In this document: piece by piece, positions 25,476-34,268 of the stretch
How positions within the stretch are numbered: the stretch's first letter is position 1
Layout: each line of letters starts with the position of its first letter
Source: JAFGKK01 sp964521085
GTDB lineage: Bacteria; Chloroflexota; Anaerolineae; Anaerolineales; RBG-16-64-43
Assembly (NCBI GenBank): GCA_964521085.1
Contig: CAZFPL010000012.1
Span: 10,750-74,749 of the forward strand
DNA length: 64,000 nt
Direction of reading: 5' to 3'
Program-made: the position numbers and the translations under genes
Notes under the pieces: generated by a model
Seen by the model: only the letters and a program-made list of their open reading frames with translations
Told to the model about the DNA's origin: nothing
The model's database searches: none

Positions 25476-25489
25476 AATTCTTATTTATC

Positions 25490-26023
25490 ATGGGTGATGA
25501 CGCCCCAACCCGCCCGGTGAAACCGAAACCATCCGCGCCCGCATCCACCACGCCGGCCCGCGGCTTGCGCGCATTCCTCACCTGGTGGGTGTGGCTGCTC
25601 GGGGCGCTGCTCGGCCTGGCCGTCATCATCGTGGTTTGGATCCTTTTATTTGTCGCTCCCCTCCCCAGCGTTCCGGCGGATGCCGTTCCGCCGTATTTCA
25701 CGGTTTACCCTCCGCCGACCTTCACGCCGATTCCTCCCCTGGCCACCCTGACGCCGTTCTATACCCTCACCCCGGCGCTTCCCACGGTTATTCCAGGGAT
25801 GATCGGCATCGGCGGCATGGTGGAAGTAACCGAGGACGGCCTGCGGCTGCGCGATTCGCCGTCGCTGAGCGGCAAGATTCTCAGCCAGGCCAGCGCGCAC
25901 GAGTTGTTTACCGTCATCGAAGGACCGCGGCAGGCCGATGGATATACCTGGTGGCTGCTGCAGGGGGTGTTCGACACCACCCGTCAGGGCTGGGCGGTGG
26001 AGAGCTATTTGAAGCCGGCGTAA
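25490..26023 (+). CDS. Membrane-anchored SH3-domain protein
   Basis: A 177-residue protein with a short Pro-rich cytoplasmic part, one membrane helix (about 33-57) and a Pro/Thr-rich wall-spanning segment (PPPTFTPIPPLATLTP). The C-terminus is a bacterial SH3 domain (about 108-177): VTEDGLRLRDSPSLSGKIL, FTVIEGPRQADGYTWWLL and GWAVESYLKPA are the typical elements. Cell-wall binding is likely. It is divergent from the PHP gene and nearly convergent (9 bases) with the methyltransferase gene that follows. Confidence 0.86.
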   Translation: MGDDAPTRPVKPKPSAPASTTPARGLRAFLTWWVWLLGALLGLAVIIVVWILLFVAPLPSVPADAVPPYFTVYPPPTFTPIPPLATLTPFYTLTPALPTVIPGMIGIGGMVEVTEDGLRLRDSPSLSGKILSQASAHELFTVIEGPRQADGYTWWLLQGVFDTTRQGWAVESYLKPA

Positions 26024-26032
26024 CGAAAGCGT

Positions 26033-26638
26033 CTAGATTTTCGGAAAAACCCTTCCGGTCCTCTTCATATACTCCCGGTATTCATCTCCAAACTCATCGA
26101 TCATCATCTGCTCCTCGCGCGGCACGCGCGCGACGAAAAAGGAGCACACCAGCACCGCGAGGACGACAAAGATCCAGTTGGCGGTGAGCAGCACCAGGCC
26201 GCCCGTCCAGAGGATCATCCCCGAATAGAGCGGATGGCGCATCCGGGCGTATGGTCCCGTTGTGATCAGCCGATGCTTCTCCCGCAACTGGAGCTGGGGC
26301 GACCATTCCTTCCCCAGGGCGATCTGAGCCCAAATCCAAAGGCCGAGACCGACCAGTCCGAGGATGAATCCCGCCCAACGGATGATGCCCGGGATCGGGA
26401 TGGAAAGCACGGCCAGCCAGGCCGGCTGGATCGCATAGGCGGCCAATAACCCGACGACCAAAAAGCCTCCGATGACCCGGACGAGGAACGCCGCAATCCC
26501 TTCGCGTTTGACGGCGGCGCGGTCGGGGAGCACCCTTTCCCCGGCCAGTCGGACCTTGAGCGTGAAAACGATGCGCATCAACAGCACGCCCAGGATGAGG
26601 ATCCAGAAAAGAATGCGGAAGAGGGGTTCGGAGTTCAT
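26033..26638 (-). CDS. Isoprenylcysteine carboxyl-methyltransferase-family membrane protein (1)
   Basis: A 201-residue integral membrane protein with five or so helices. The C-terminal ICMT/PEMT signature is clear: LREKHRLITTGPYARMRHPLYSG, where G-P-Y-x-x-x-R-H-P binds S-adenosylmethionine, then EEQMMIDEFGDEYREYMKRT. Members methylate small hydrophobic or lipid substrates. It is the last of four methyltransferase genes in a row on this strand, separated from the others by a repeat-filled gap of 324 bases, so co-transcription is uncertain. Confidence 0.88.
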   Translation of the reverse strand: MNSEPLFRILFWILILGVLLMRIVFTLKVRLAGERVLPDRAAVKREGIAAFLVRVIGGFLVVGLLAAYAIQPAWLAVLSIPIPGIIRWAGFILGLVGLGLWIWAQIALGKEWSPQLQLREKHRLITTGPYARMRHPLYSGMILWTGGLVLLTANWIFVVLAVLVCSFFVARVPREEQMMIDEFGDEYREYMKRTGRVFPKI

Positions 26639-26696
26639 GGGAATCTCCTTTCGAATTGCGAATGAGCCTGTTCCGAGCCGTAGGCGATGGATTATG

Positions 26697-26940
26697 CCCG
26701 CGCCTGCCCCCGCGAAGCATCCCTGCTCGTGCTTTTTCCATGAGCAGGGATGCTTGCGGAGCGGGGGTGATCGTGGCGGGAATGCAGCAATCGCAGATGT
26801 TTACTGGATTCCTGCTACGTGCACGCAGGGATGACATCTGCTCGTCATTCCCGCGTGATCTTGGCGGGAATCCAGGAATCGCAGAAGTATTTACTGTATC
26901 GCTCGTGCTGGATCCCTGCTACGTGCTTGCAGGGATGACG
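26697..26940. repeat. Dispersed repeat with CGTCAT/ATGACG ends, copies 2a and 2b
   Basis: Two units in tandem fill the gap between methyltransferase genes. Unit 2b is complete: CGTCATTCCCGCG at 26843, GGCGGGAATCCAGGAATC, TGGATCCCTGCT, and GCAGGGATGACG ending at 26940. Unit 2a (26697-26835) contains an internal hairpin (AAGCATCCCTGCTC with GAGCAGGGATGCTT). Same family as at 12861, 38577 and 57371. Confidence 0.85.
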
Positions 26941-26962
26941 TTCATTTTCCATTGGAATAGGG

Positions 26963-27739
26963 TCATTTCCTTCCGACGAAAAGTGCGTATCCCATGAGCT
27001 TCAAGACTTCCAGCGGAGCGTCAAAAGAATCCTTGATCGATTTCCGTATGGACGGTTTTGTCAGATAGAGGAGGAACAATCTCCCGAAACCCCGCAAAGC
27101 CCACCGCGCTCCGACCCATTGCAGGCGGCCTTGGATTTCCTTCCGGCTGTCGATCGGGCGCACGTCGACGGATCGTTCCTGCAATCCGGATTGATCCCAT
27201 AGGCCCGTCCATTCTCCGGCGGTGAGGATCTTCGTCCCGAGCGAGTTCGCCTTCTCCGAAAGTTCTTTGGGGGGCTCCCGGTCGAGCCAGACGGTCTCGT
27301 TCAATCCGACATAGCCGCCCGGGTTGCACGCGCGGACGCACTCGCCGATGGCCCGCTGCTTGTCCTCCACGAAGGCGGCCACCGATTCGCACACGACCGC
27401 GTCGAACCGGCCGGTCTCGAAGGGTAGATCGAGAATGTCGGCCACTTTGAAATCCACGCGGGATTCGACCCCTTCCTCCCGGGCCCGCCGCCACGACCAC
27501 TCGATCATCTTCGGTGAGATATCCACACCCACCACCCGCTTGCCGTAGCGTTTGGCGATCAGCGCCGGCCCGGCGCCGATGCCGGATCCCACGTAGAGCA
27601 CTTCCCGGGCTTCCTCGATGTGGCAGCGGGCGAGCAGGGTGGTCGTCGCTTCCACTCCGCCGATATGTTTTGTGATACCAACCTGCGCCTGAAAATCCAG
27701 GTAGGAGGAAAGAAAATCGGATTCGGCCGCATGGGTCAT
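26963..27739 (-). CDS. Class I SAM-dependent methyltransferase
   Basis: A 258-residue soluble methyltransferase. Motif I VLYVGSGIGAGPALIAKR (the SAM glycine loop), motif post-I VVGVDISPKMIEWSWRR, the acidic VADILDLPF, FDAVVCESVAAFVEDKQRAI (motif IV region) and GGYVGLNETVWLD are present. The C-terminal part (about 190-258) is basic and hydrophobic, ending LKLMGYALFVGRK, and could sit on the membrane. The substrate is unknown. It lies 33 bases downstream of an ICMT-like gene and is likely in its operon. Confidence 0.9.
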   Translation of the reverse strand: MTHAAESDFLSSYLDFQAQVGITKHIGGVEATTTLLARCHIEEAREVLYVGSGIGAGPALIAKRYGKRVVGVDISPKMIEWSWRRAREEGVESRVDFKVADILDLPFETGRFDAVVCESVAAFVEDKQRAIGECVRACNPGGYVGLNETVWLDREPPKELSEKANSLGTKILTAGEWTGLWDQSGLQERSVDVRPIDSRKEIQGRLQWVGARWALRGFGRLFLLYLTKPSIRKSIKDSFDAPLEVLKLMGYALFVGRK

Positions 27740-27772
27740 GGGGAACCACCTTTCCAGCCTGCGGAATGCGGG

Positions 27773-28462
27773 CTAGAAAATTTTGGGAATCAACCGCCAG
27801 GAATTCTTCCGGTAGGTCTTCCATTCCTCTCCGAACTCCCGGTTCAGCAATTCCTCCTCATCATGGATGCGCAACAGCAACACCCCGATGAGGAACGGCA
27901 CGGCGGCCAGGCCGATCCAGGATCGGAACGCCAGGGAGAAGCCCAGCGCAAGAAGCATGACCCCCAGATACCGGGGGTGGCGAATCCAACGGAAGGGGCC
28001 CGAAGTTACAAGATGGTGGTCTTTTTGAATGGTTACTTCGGGGGAGTATTGTCTGCCGAGCGCCAGGCCCGACCAGAATATAAATCCGTAGCCGATTGCC
28101 GCCAGCGCAACACCCAGCCAGCGGAAAGCGGCCCCTTCGGCGATCACCCCGATATCGCGCCGGTCGGAAAAAGGGATCATCAGGAGGGCCAAATAGAGCA
28201 GGGAAACCATCCCAAACCGGACAATGGTTTCCCGCCGGTTCAACTTGGATTCCTCGCCCTTGCCCCCGCGGATCCCTTCTGTGCCGCCGAGAGACTGAAT
28301 GCCGATGACTGCGGCAAACAAACCCACCGCCAGGGCGTAGCCGGTCCTCGCTGGAATCGAGAAGAATCGATCGAGATGATCCAGACCCCAGCCGATCAGC
28401 GGTAATCCAAGGTACAGGAGTGCGGTGGCAATGGCGAAGATGATTGCGCGAAGGTATTTCAT
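27773..28462 (-). CDS. Isoprenylcysteine carboxyl-methyltransferase-family membrane protein (2)
   Basis: A 229-residue protein with about six membrane helices. The SAM-binding part is IQKDHHLVTSGPFRWIRHPRY (G-P-F-x-x-x-R-H-P), followed by HDEEELLNREFGEEWKTYRK, the family EExxLxxxFGxExxxY motif. It lies between a second ICMT-like gene (45 bases upstream) and the soluble methyltransferase. Three paralogues in one cluster with divergent N-termini suggest different small-molecule or lipid substrates. Confidence 0.9.
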   Translation of the reverse strand: MKYLRAIIFAIATALLYLGLPLIGWGLDHLDRFFSIPARTGYALAVGLFAAVIGIQSLGGTEGIRGGKGEESKLNRRETIVRFGMVSLLYLALLMIPFSDRRDIGVIAEGAAFRWLGVALAAIGYGFIFWSGLALGRQYSPEVTIQKDHHLVTSGPFRWIRHPRYLGVMLLALGFSLAFRSWIGLAAVPFLIGVLLLRIHDEEELLNREFGEEWKTYRKNSWRLIPKIF

Positions 28463-28507
28463 GGCCGATGGACCCTCCGCCGTCCCGTTCCCGACATGGG
28501 GAGGGAA

Positions 28508-29227
28508 TTACCAAATCCCGGGAACGAGACGGTACGTTACCGCTTTGATGTACTCCTTGTATCCGACCAACCCGTTTTGCAGCATTCGGTCCTCCAGCGC
28601 CGTCCGCACAATCATGAAAACCGCCGCCGCGGCGGCAGGGATTAAAGACCACAGGGAGCCCAGAAGGATCGAGGTTCCCGGGGATTGCAGGATGGCGCCG
28701 ATATACCCCGGATGGCGGACGGAGCGGTACGGCCCGGTGCGGCAAACCGTCTGGCCCCGATCGGTTTGAATCCGCGCGGTGGTGGAGAAAAAAGCGTTTG
28801 TGATCATCGCCCAGCTGAACAGCGCCAAGCCGGCGACGAAGACAACGGCTCCCGCGATGTTTGCCGCCGGTCCCATTCCGCGGGTCCAGCCGAAGCGCGC
28901 ATCCAACCCGGCCACCAGGGGAAGGACGAGATAGTGCATCACGCCCCACAAACCGCCGACGGCCTTGTCCCAAGTCTTGAATTCTTTGGGGCGGCCGCGT
29001 TCCGCGATGGTCTCGAGGCCGGACCGCAGCATGAAAATTCCATTGATCAGAATGACGGCTAAATTTATTCCAAGGAAGAGCCAAGCCCAGATCCAGTCGA
29101 ACTGTCCGGCGGCGCCGAAGAGGATAACGCCTTGCAGGGCGAGCATGAAAAAGATCGTTCCCAGACGGATGGCGATCCCCGCAGCGAGATTGGGCCGGTC
29201 CACGGTCGGTGTGGTTCCTGTATTCAT
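28508..29227 (-). CDS. Isoprenylcysteine carboxyl-methyltransferase-family membrane protein (3)
   Basis: A 239-residue membrane protein, the first methyltransferase after the ArsR gene (121 bases). The motif is QTVCRTGPYRSVRHPGYIG (G-P-Y-x-x-x-R-H-P), preceded by a long N-terminal region with four helices. The C-terminal EExxL pattern is replaced by ALEDRMLQNGLVGYKEYIK, a variant still compatible with the fold. Probably co-transcribed with the ArsR-type regulator and the following two genes. Confidence 0.88.
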   Translation of the reverse strand: MNTGTTPTVDRPNLAAGIAIRLGTIFFMLALQGVILFGAAGQFDWIWAWLFLGINLAVILINGIFMLRSGLETIAERGRPKEFKTWDKAVGGLWGVMHYLVLPLVAGLDARFGWTRGMGPAANIAGAVVFVAGLALFSWAMITNAFFSTTARIQTDRGQTVCRTGPYRSVRHPGYIGAILQSPGTSILLGSLWSLIPAAAAAVFMIVRTALEDRMLQNGLVGYKEYIKAVTYRLVPGIW

Positions 29228-29348
29228 AATTTTTCCACTCCCTGGTCTTTTATTCCCGCGTTACCGGCATATACGCAGGAATTCGTTGCGTGGATGCTTG
29301 CGGAATTCCTGATGAATCTGCCGAACAAAACGGAACGGCAAAAGGCCG

Positions 29349-29672
29349 CTATTCATCTTCCTGCACGTGGTGCACGCCCTGCCAGAAGAGAGTCAGGACA
29401 TGCGGATCGTCGACGCGATAAAATACTTCCCGTCCCGCCTTGCGGCTGGAGACCAGGCGCAGGTGGCGCAGCTGGCGCATGTGATGGGAGACGGCGGATT
29501 CCGAAATCCCCACCGAATGCGCCAAGGCTCCGACATTCTGCTCTCCCGCGGAAAGGCAGGCGAGAATCCGCACGCGGCTGGTATCTCCGAACGCGGTAAA
29601 CAACTCGGCGACGTGCGCGGCCATATGTTCATCCAGGATTTCAGTTTTGCGGGAAATGATTTTTTTCGCCAT
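29349..29672 (-). CDS. ArsR/SmtB family metal-sensing repressor
   Basis: A 107-residue winged-helix repressor: LFTAFGDTSRVRILACL, VGALAHSVGISESAVSHHMRQLRHLRLV (recognition helix) and the wing SRKAGREVFYRVDD. The C-terminal helix carries Asp89, His91, His102 and Glu105, exactly the D-x-H-x10-H-x2-E alpha5 zinc site of SmtB/CzrA. There is no alpha3N ELCVC motif. So it should be a zinc-type (or cobalt) sensor that leaves DNA on binding metal. A 14-base palindrome of the family type lies upstream at 29716-29729. The first likely target is its own operon with the methyltransferases. Confidence 0.94.
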   Translation of the reverse strand: MAKKIISRKTEILDEHMAAHVAELFTAFGDTSRVRILACLSAGEQNVGALAHSVGISESAVSHHMRQLRHLRLVSSRKAGREVFYRVDDPHVLTLFWQGVHHVQEDE

Positions 29673-29710
29673 GTCATCCTTTCTCGGTTGCCGCGGGGAT
29701 GGAAAGATTG

Positions 29711-29735
29711 ATATATGAATAACTATTCAAACAAT
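29711..29735. promoter_or_regulatory. ArsR/SmtB operator between the regulator and the divergent dehydrogenase gene
   Basis: TGAATA-AC-TATTCA (29716-29729) is a perfect dyad of the TGAAxx-N2-xxTTCA type bound by SmtB/CzrA-like repressors, with AT-rich flanks ATATA and AACAATA. It is 44 bases upstream of the ArsR start and 85 upstream of the divergent dehydrogenase start, so it could control both. Confidence 0.8.
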
Positions 29736-29813
29736 AAGGATCATATGCCTGCGCCCGGCGATTGTCAATCCCTTTGTGCTGCGGATGTACAATGGGGGTT
29801 CAGCCGGAGGAAT

Positions 29814-30707
29814 ATGAAAAAAATCGCCGTCCTGGGAATGGGGATTATAGGAGGGGGGATCACCCGGAATTTGCTGCGCAAAGGATACCCGACCGTGGTG
29901 TGGAACCGCACCCCGGCGCGGGCGGAACCTTTCCGATCCCTGGGGGCGGAGATTGCGGAGAGCCCCGCCAGCGCCGCGCGCGGGGCGGATGTGGTGATCG
30001 ACGCGGTGACCGATGTGGCTGCGTCGCGGGAGGTCTGGGCCGGTGATCTTGGCGCGCTCGCTTCGATGGCACCCGGTTCCACCGCGGTCGAGTGCGCCAC
30101 GCTTTCCGTGAAGTGGATTCGGGAACTCCACGCCTTGGCCGCCGGGCGGAATATCGCCTTCATCGACTGCCCGGTAACCGGGGGCAGGGAGGGGGCCGAA
30201 AAAGGGACTTTGACCCTCCTGACCGGGGCCAAGGAGGAGGCGTTGGAGCGGATCCGTCCGGTCCTCGAGGCATTCTCCGCGCGCATCTTCCGCTTCGGCC
30301 CACCCGGAATGGGCACGGCGTACAAACTGATTAATAATATGATGCTGGCCGGACAGATCCTGGTGACCGGGGAAGGGATCGCCTTCGCCGAACGGTGCGG
30401 ACTCGACCTTTCCCTCGTGGCGGAAGCCATCCAATCCGGAGCAATGGCCAGCCCGATCGTCAAGACCAAGCTTCCATTCATCCTGAAAAGGGATTTCTCC
30501 GACACGAATTTTGCCCTGCGGTGGATGCTCAAGGATCTCCGCTACGGGCTGGAATACGCGGCCGAGCAAGGCCTCCGGCTGCCGGCCGCCGAGCGGATCT
30601 GCGAACTGTTTGCGGAGGCCGACGCGCGCGGGTGGGGTGGGCGGGATTATGCCGTTGCAGCAGAACTGGCCAGGGCGCCGCGCAGCAGCAAACAGGCTTT
30701 GGATTAA
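29814..30707 (+). CDS. 3-hydroxyisobutyrate/beta-hydroxyacid dehydrogenase family protein
   Basis: A 297-residue NAD(P)-dependent dehydrogenase starting at 29814 (GGAGG upstream). It has the Rossmann loop GMGIIGGG, the substrate motif DCPVTGGREGAEKGTLTLLTG (family DAPVSGG), and the catalytic lysine Lys171 in GMGTAYKLINNMM. Ser/Thr/Gly at position 122-124 and the NFALRWMLKDLRYGLE helix match the family. It might act on hydroxyisobutyrate, tartronate semialdehyde or imines; specificity is not readable. The ATG of the histidine kinase gene follows 10 bases after its stop, so these are probably co-transcribed. Confidence 0.92.
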   Translation: MKKIAVLGMGIIGGGITRNLLRKGYPTVVWNRTPARAEPFRSLGAEIAESPASAARGADVVIDAVTDVAASREVWAGDLGALASMAPGSTAVECATLSVKWIRELHALAAGRNIAFIDCPVTGGREGAEKGTLTLLTGAKEEALERIRPVLEAFSARIFRFGPPGMGTAYKLINNMMLAGQILVTGEGIAFAERCGLDLSLVAEAIQSGAMASPIVKTKLPFILKRDFSDTNFALRWMLKDLRYGLEYAAEQGLRLPAAERICELFAEADARGWGGRDYAVAAELARAPRSSKQALD

Positions 30708-30717
30708 AATTTCGACT

Positions 30718-32310
30718 ATGGATTTGCGGCGTTATCTTCCCATCGATTACCGGATCCGCTGGATCAATTTCCTGTGGACCCTTTTCGCCGTGGCGGCGAC
30801 CACCGCAGTGCTCCTTTTGCTCCGTTCGAATCTTTCCAATCAGGTGATCGCCCTGTTGTACCTGCTTCCAGTGATGCTTTCCGCGACTCGGTGGGGGCTT
30901 CTCCCGGCACTGACTGCTTCTCTGACATCGTTCTTTGCGTTTAATTTTTTCTTTCTCTTCCCGACGTTTACTTTCGCGGTGGGCAATCCGGAAGAACTGC
31001 TGGCGCTGATGGTTTTCCTGATCGTCGCCGTCATCATCAGCCAGGCGGTTGCCTCGGCGAACATGCACGCGATCCAGGCGGAGGCCCGGGAGCGGGAAGC
31101 CACAACGCTGTACGCCCTGTCCCGCGCCCTCGAGGAACAGACCGGCCTGGAGGATTCCTTGTCATCGGTTGCCCGGATGATCACCGAGGCGTTTTCCATC
31201 GCCGGGTGCGAAATCCTTGTGGGATCCGAGGACGCCACGCTTCAATCCAAGGCGAGCTTCATGGCCGACTCTACCTCCGACATGCGGACGGATTTTATGC
31301 CTGCGGATGAACGCATACCCGGCGGAAAGCAGAGGAAAATCCGCGGTGGGGAAGAACAGATGAATCTGCTTCGCCGGGTGGACATCTCATTGGCGGCCCG
31401 CCAGGCGGCCGTAGGTGTACTCCGCCTTCATCTTCGGGAAGGGGATGCTCCGCCGGATGCGACCACCATGCGCCTGTTGACGACGTTCGCGGCGCAGGCG
31501 GGTTTGTATCTCGAACGATCCAAACTGGCCAACGAGGCCGGCCGCGCGCAACTCCTCGAGGAAAGCGACCGGTTGAAGTCGGCGCTGCTGTCATCGGTCT
31601 CGCACGATTTGCGCACACCCCTGGCCGCGATCAAGGCTTCGGCCACCGTCCTTTTGCAGGAGGATGCCGCGCTCGACGCGACCACCCGCTCCGATCTGCT
31701 GTCGGCCATCAACGAGGAGACCGACCGGCTTAACCATCTGGTGGGCGATCTGCTGGATCAATCGCGGATCGAGGCGGGCGCCCTCCGCTTGAAACTCGAC
31801 TGGTGTGATATGGACGAGTTGATCCGCGCCGTCGTGCGGCGGCTTGGTTCCCCCCTGGCGGTTTTCCAGGTGCGGCTGCAACTGCCCGCCGACCTTCCCC
31901 TGATCCTGGCCGACTACGTCCAGGTGGACCGCGTGATCAGCAACCTTCTGGACAATGCGATCCGGTTTGCCCCTCCCGGAACGGCCATCGACATCGCGGC
32001 CCGCACCCGAGACGGAGAATTGACGGTGGCCGTGACCAATCAGGGACCGGCCATCCCGGCGCGCCTGCATCCCCACCTGTTCGACAAGTTTTACCGGATA
32101 TCGGAAGATCGGTCGCCGAATATGGGGACGGGGCTTGGCCTCTCCATTTGCAAGGGCATCGTCGACGCGCACGGCGGTCGGATTATGGTGGAGAGTCCGG
32201 TGGCGGGAGATTCCGGCACGCGGTTTACATTCACCCTCCCGATGCCGAAAAGGACCGGAGAGAACCAGGGACAGGATGATGAAGAAAACCAAGATTCTCA
32301 TCGTGGATGA
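30718..32310 (+). CDS. KdpD-like sensor histidine kinase, lacking the N-terminal KdpD/Usp region
   Basis: A 530-residue kinase. It opens with four membrane helices forming a DUF4118 domain (about 17-112, ending FFAFNFFFLFPTFTFAV), the part of KdpD that sits in the membrane. A GAF-like region follows (130-270), then HisKA with His296 in SSVSHDLRTPLAAIK and HATPase_c motifs NLLDNAIRFAP and GTGLGLSICKGIV. The cytoplasmic KdpD and UspA domains of E. coli KdpD are absent. The stop overlaps the response-regulator start by 35 bases. No kdpFABC operon is present; an APC permease lies 2 kb downstream. Confidence 0.93.
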   Translation: MDLRRYLPIDYRIRWINFLWTLFAVAATTAVLLLLRSNLSNQVIALLYLLPVMLSATRWGLLPALTASLTSFFAFNFFFLFPTFTFAVGNPEELLALMVFLIVAVIISQAVASANMHAIQAEAREREATTLYALSRALEEQTGLEDSLSSVARMITEAFSIAGCEILVGSEDATLQSKASFMADSTSDMRTDFMPADERIPGGKQRKIRGGEEQMNLLRRVDISLAARQAAVGVLRLHLREGDAPPDATTMRLLTTFAAQAGLYLERSKLANEAGRAQLLEESDRLKSALLSSVSHDLRTPLAAIKASATVLLQEDAALDATTRSDLLSAINEETDRLNHLVGDLLDQSRIEAGALRLKLDWCDMDELIRAVVRRLGSPLAVFQVRLQLPADLPLILADYVQVDRVISNLLDNAIRFAPPGTAIDIAARTRDGELTVAVTNQGPAIPARLHPHLFDKFYRISEDRSPNMGTGLGLSICKGIVDAHGGRIMVESPVAGDSGTRFTFTLPMPKRTGENQGQDDEENQDSHRG

Positions 32311-32971
32311 CGAGCCCCAAATCCTTCGCGCCCTGCGCGCCGGGCTGATCGCCCAGGGATACGAGGTCGTCAGCGCCGCCGACGGGGAGGAAGCGCTCGA
32401 CAAGGCTTCGGCGGAGTTGCCGGATGCCATCATCCTGGATTTGAACCTTCCGCGGAAAAGCGGTTTGGAGGTATGCCGGGAATTGCGGGAATGGTCGTCG
32501 GCTCCGATTATTGTGCTTTCGGTAAGGGATTCGGAACGCGACAAGGTCACCGCCCTGGACCTGGGGGCGGATGATTACCTGACCAAACCGTTCGGGACGA
32601 ATGAGCTGCTGGCCCGGTTGCGGGTCGCCCTGCGTCATACCGCGGAGCGGGGTGAATCCGACGAACCGATCGTCCGTGCGGGGAATGTCACCATTGACCT
32701 GGCCCGGCACTCGGTCCTGCGGGGCGAGGAAGAGATCCGCCTGACTGCCACCGAATACAACCTGCTGGCGTACCTGGCGACCCATCCGGGCCGGGTGCTG
32801 ACGCATACGCAGATCCTCGACCATGTCTGGGGTCCCGGTTCTGAAAGCGAAACCCAGAACCTGAGGGTGTACATCAGTCAGCTTCGGCGAAAGTTGGATC
32901 CGGATTCGCTTCAGCCTCAATTGATCACTACCGAGCCGGGCATCGGGTACCGATTCATTATTGACGAATAG
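32276..32971 (+). CDS. KdpE-like OmpR-family response regulator
   Basis: A 231-residue regulator. The receiver domain has Asp11-Asp12, the phosphoacceptor Asp55 in IILDLNLP and Lys104 in LTKPFG. The C-terminal winged helix (about 135-230) has IRLTATEYNLLAYLATHPGRVLTHTQILDHVWGPG and LRVYISQLRRKLD, closest in style to KdpE. It overlaps the kinase gene and starts at one of two adjacent ATGs (32276 or 32279) behind CAGGGACAGG. It presumably controls a potassium- or osmolarity-related target; the permease downstream is the only nearby candidate. Confidence 0.95.
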   Translation: MMKKTKILIVDDEPQILRALRAGLIAQGYEVVSAADGEEALDKASAELPDAIILDLNLPRKSGLEVCRELREWSSAPIIVLSVRDSERDKVTALDLGADDYLTKPFGTNELLARLRVALRHTAERGESDEPIVRAGNVTIDLARHSVLRGEEEIRLTATEYNLLAYLATHPGRVLTHTQILDHVWGPGSESETQNLRVYISQLRRKLDPDSLQPQLITTEPGIGYRFIIDE

Positions 32972-33209
32972 CGCACCGTATCTCCATCGGATTGCCTCCG
33001 TAGGCCTCCCCCAATAACCGGGTAATTGCGCGCGGATTTCACGAAGTAAAAATCTTCGAAATTAGTGAATTTTGCGCTTTTCGCGATAAAACACCCCGGC
33101 GAAATGGCCGCTATTTATCTTTTTCATATACCGAAACCTCCTTTCCTTATTTATTCCTTACATCGGCGTCCTATTATTTCCATTCGAAAGGAAGATTAAG
33201 GGATATTCT

Positions 33210-34244
33210 ATGGATCCCATTGTTGATTCTCAATGGCTGTATCGATGGCAGGATATGGACATTCCTGCGGATGCATCGGTCGATCCTTCGCTCCGGCAGT
33301 TGCGTGAAAGCCGGGTGCGGGAGGGTTTGCTGTTTCATAATCAATCCGGCGAAACGCAGCTCCATCTGCAACAACAGGCAGCCCGGATTGCCGCGGCGCT
33401 AGTGGAGGGGAAAGGGGAAATCCATTTCCGCCTTCCCGAGAGGATCCTATGGCCGGAGCCGCGGAATGGGGAGGAGTACGCAGTCGAAGTGCCGGCCGAG
33501 TTCCGGGACCAGCGAGTTGCCGGATTCCTAAACCGAATCCCCATAAAGGATGTCCGGTCCGCATTTCGGAACCGGCTCTCCCAGCTGGAGAATTCCGGTT
33601 ACTCCGGCGTGCAGGTATGCGCCGGTTTGTTGCGCTTCGCGGTAGTCCGGCATATCGTCCACGATCTCATCCCGGGAGAACTCGCCGCCGGTTTGCCGGC
33701 CGCGATTGCGGATCCCGTTTCCCCGCAGGCGGGGGAAACATTCCGGCCGGACGGCATGATGGAAGATTCGAAACTGGCCGATTTTATTAAGGACGCCGAG
33801 GGATCCATCATCCGGCTTCGTCTGGGATTGAACACGCTTCACCAGGCGGTCTCGCTCGCCCCCTATATGTATGCCGATGAGGAATACCAAACGAAACGCG
33901 ACATTCTCCTTGCCCGGCTTCTCCCGCTTGGGCATGCCGTTGCGGATTGCCATGTTCGGGACATCGTGCGCACGATCCGGCGCCGCGCGGCCGCGAACGA
34001 CCTCAACCGCGGGTTGTGGTTGAGTGTGCCGTATTTTGATGACCGCGCGCTGGAATTGAAAATGCACGAGTTCGAGGTGATTCCGCCGGGAAGGACGATG
34101 TTCGTGCCGGCTTTCGTGGTGATTGCCGCCGCAAGGGAACAGGAAAAAATCGGACAAGAGAATTCCCTCAGCCCTTCGACCCGTGTGCATCTGCTCGCCG
34201 AATTGAAAAGCCTGGAACAGGCTTTCGACACCCGGCCCCAATAA
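33210..34244 (+). CDS. Conserved hypothetical protein
   Basis: A 344-residue soluble protein, no signal peptide or membrane helix, pI apparently near neutral. Recognisable stretches such as WLYRWQDMDIPADASVDPSLRQLRE or RTIRRRAAANDLNRG do not match a family I know. It has an ATG at 33210 behind AAAGGAAGATTAAGG and ends 24 bases before the APC permease gene, so the two are likely co-expressed. The 238 bases upstream are AT-rich and include a GAAG/CTTC hairpin near 33040-33056; the KdpE-like regulator could act there. A role in transporter regulation is only a guess. Confidence 0.6.
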   Translation: MDPIVDSQWLYRWQDMDIPADASVDPSLRQLRESRVREGLLFHNQSGETQLHLQQQAARIAAALVEGKGEIHFRLPERILWPEPRNGEEYAVEVPAEFRDQRVAGFLNRIPIKDVRSAFRNRLSQLENSGYSGVQVCAGLLRFAVVRHIVHDLIPGELAAGLPAAIADPVSPQAGETFRPDGMMEDSKLADFIKDAEGSIIRLRLGLNTLHQAVSLAPYMYADEEYQTKRDILLARLLPLGHAVADCHVRDIVRTIRRRAAANDLNRGLWLSVPYFDDRALELKMHEFEVIPPGRTMFVPAFVVIAAAREQEKIGQENSLSPSTRVHLLAELKSLEQAFDTRPQ

Positions 34245-34268
34245 TCCCCATTCGCTAAAGGTTGATCC

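Noticed and set aside
33000..33100. Possible small RNA or attenuator upstream of the unknown gene at 33210
   Set aside because: Only a short GAAG/CTTC hairpin and partial TTCAC/GTGAA pairing; no promoter-terminator pair, and CACGAA-type sequence may just be an intergenic repeat.
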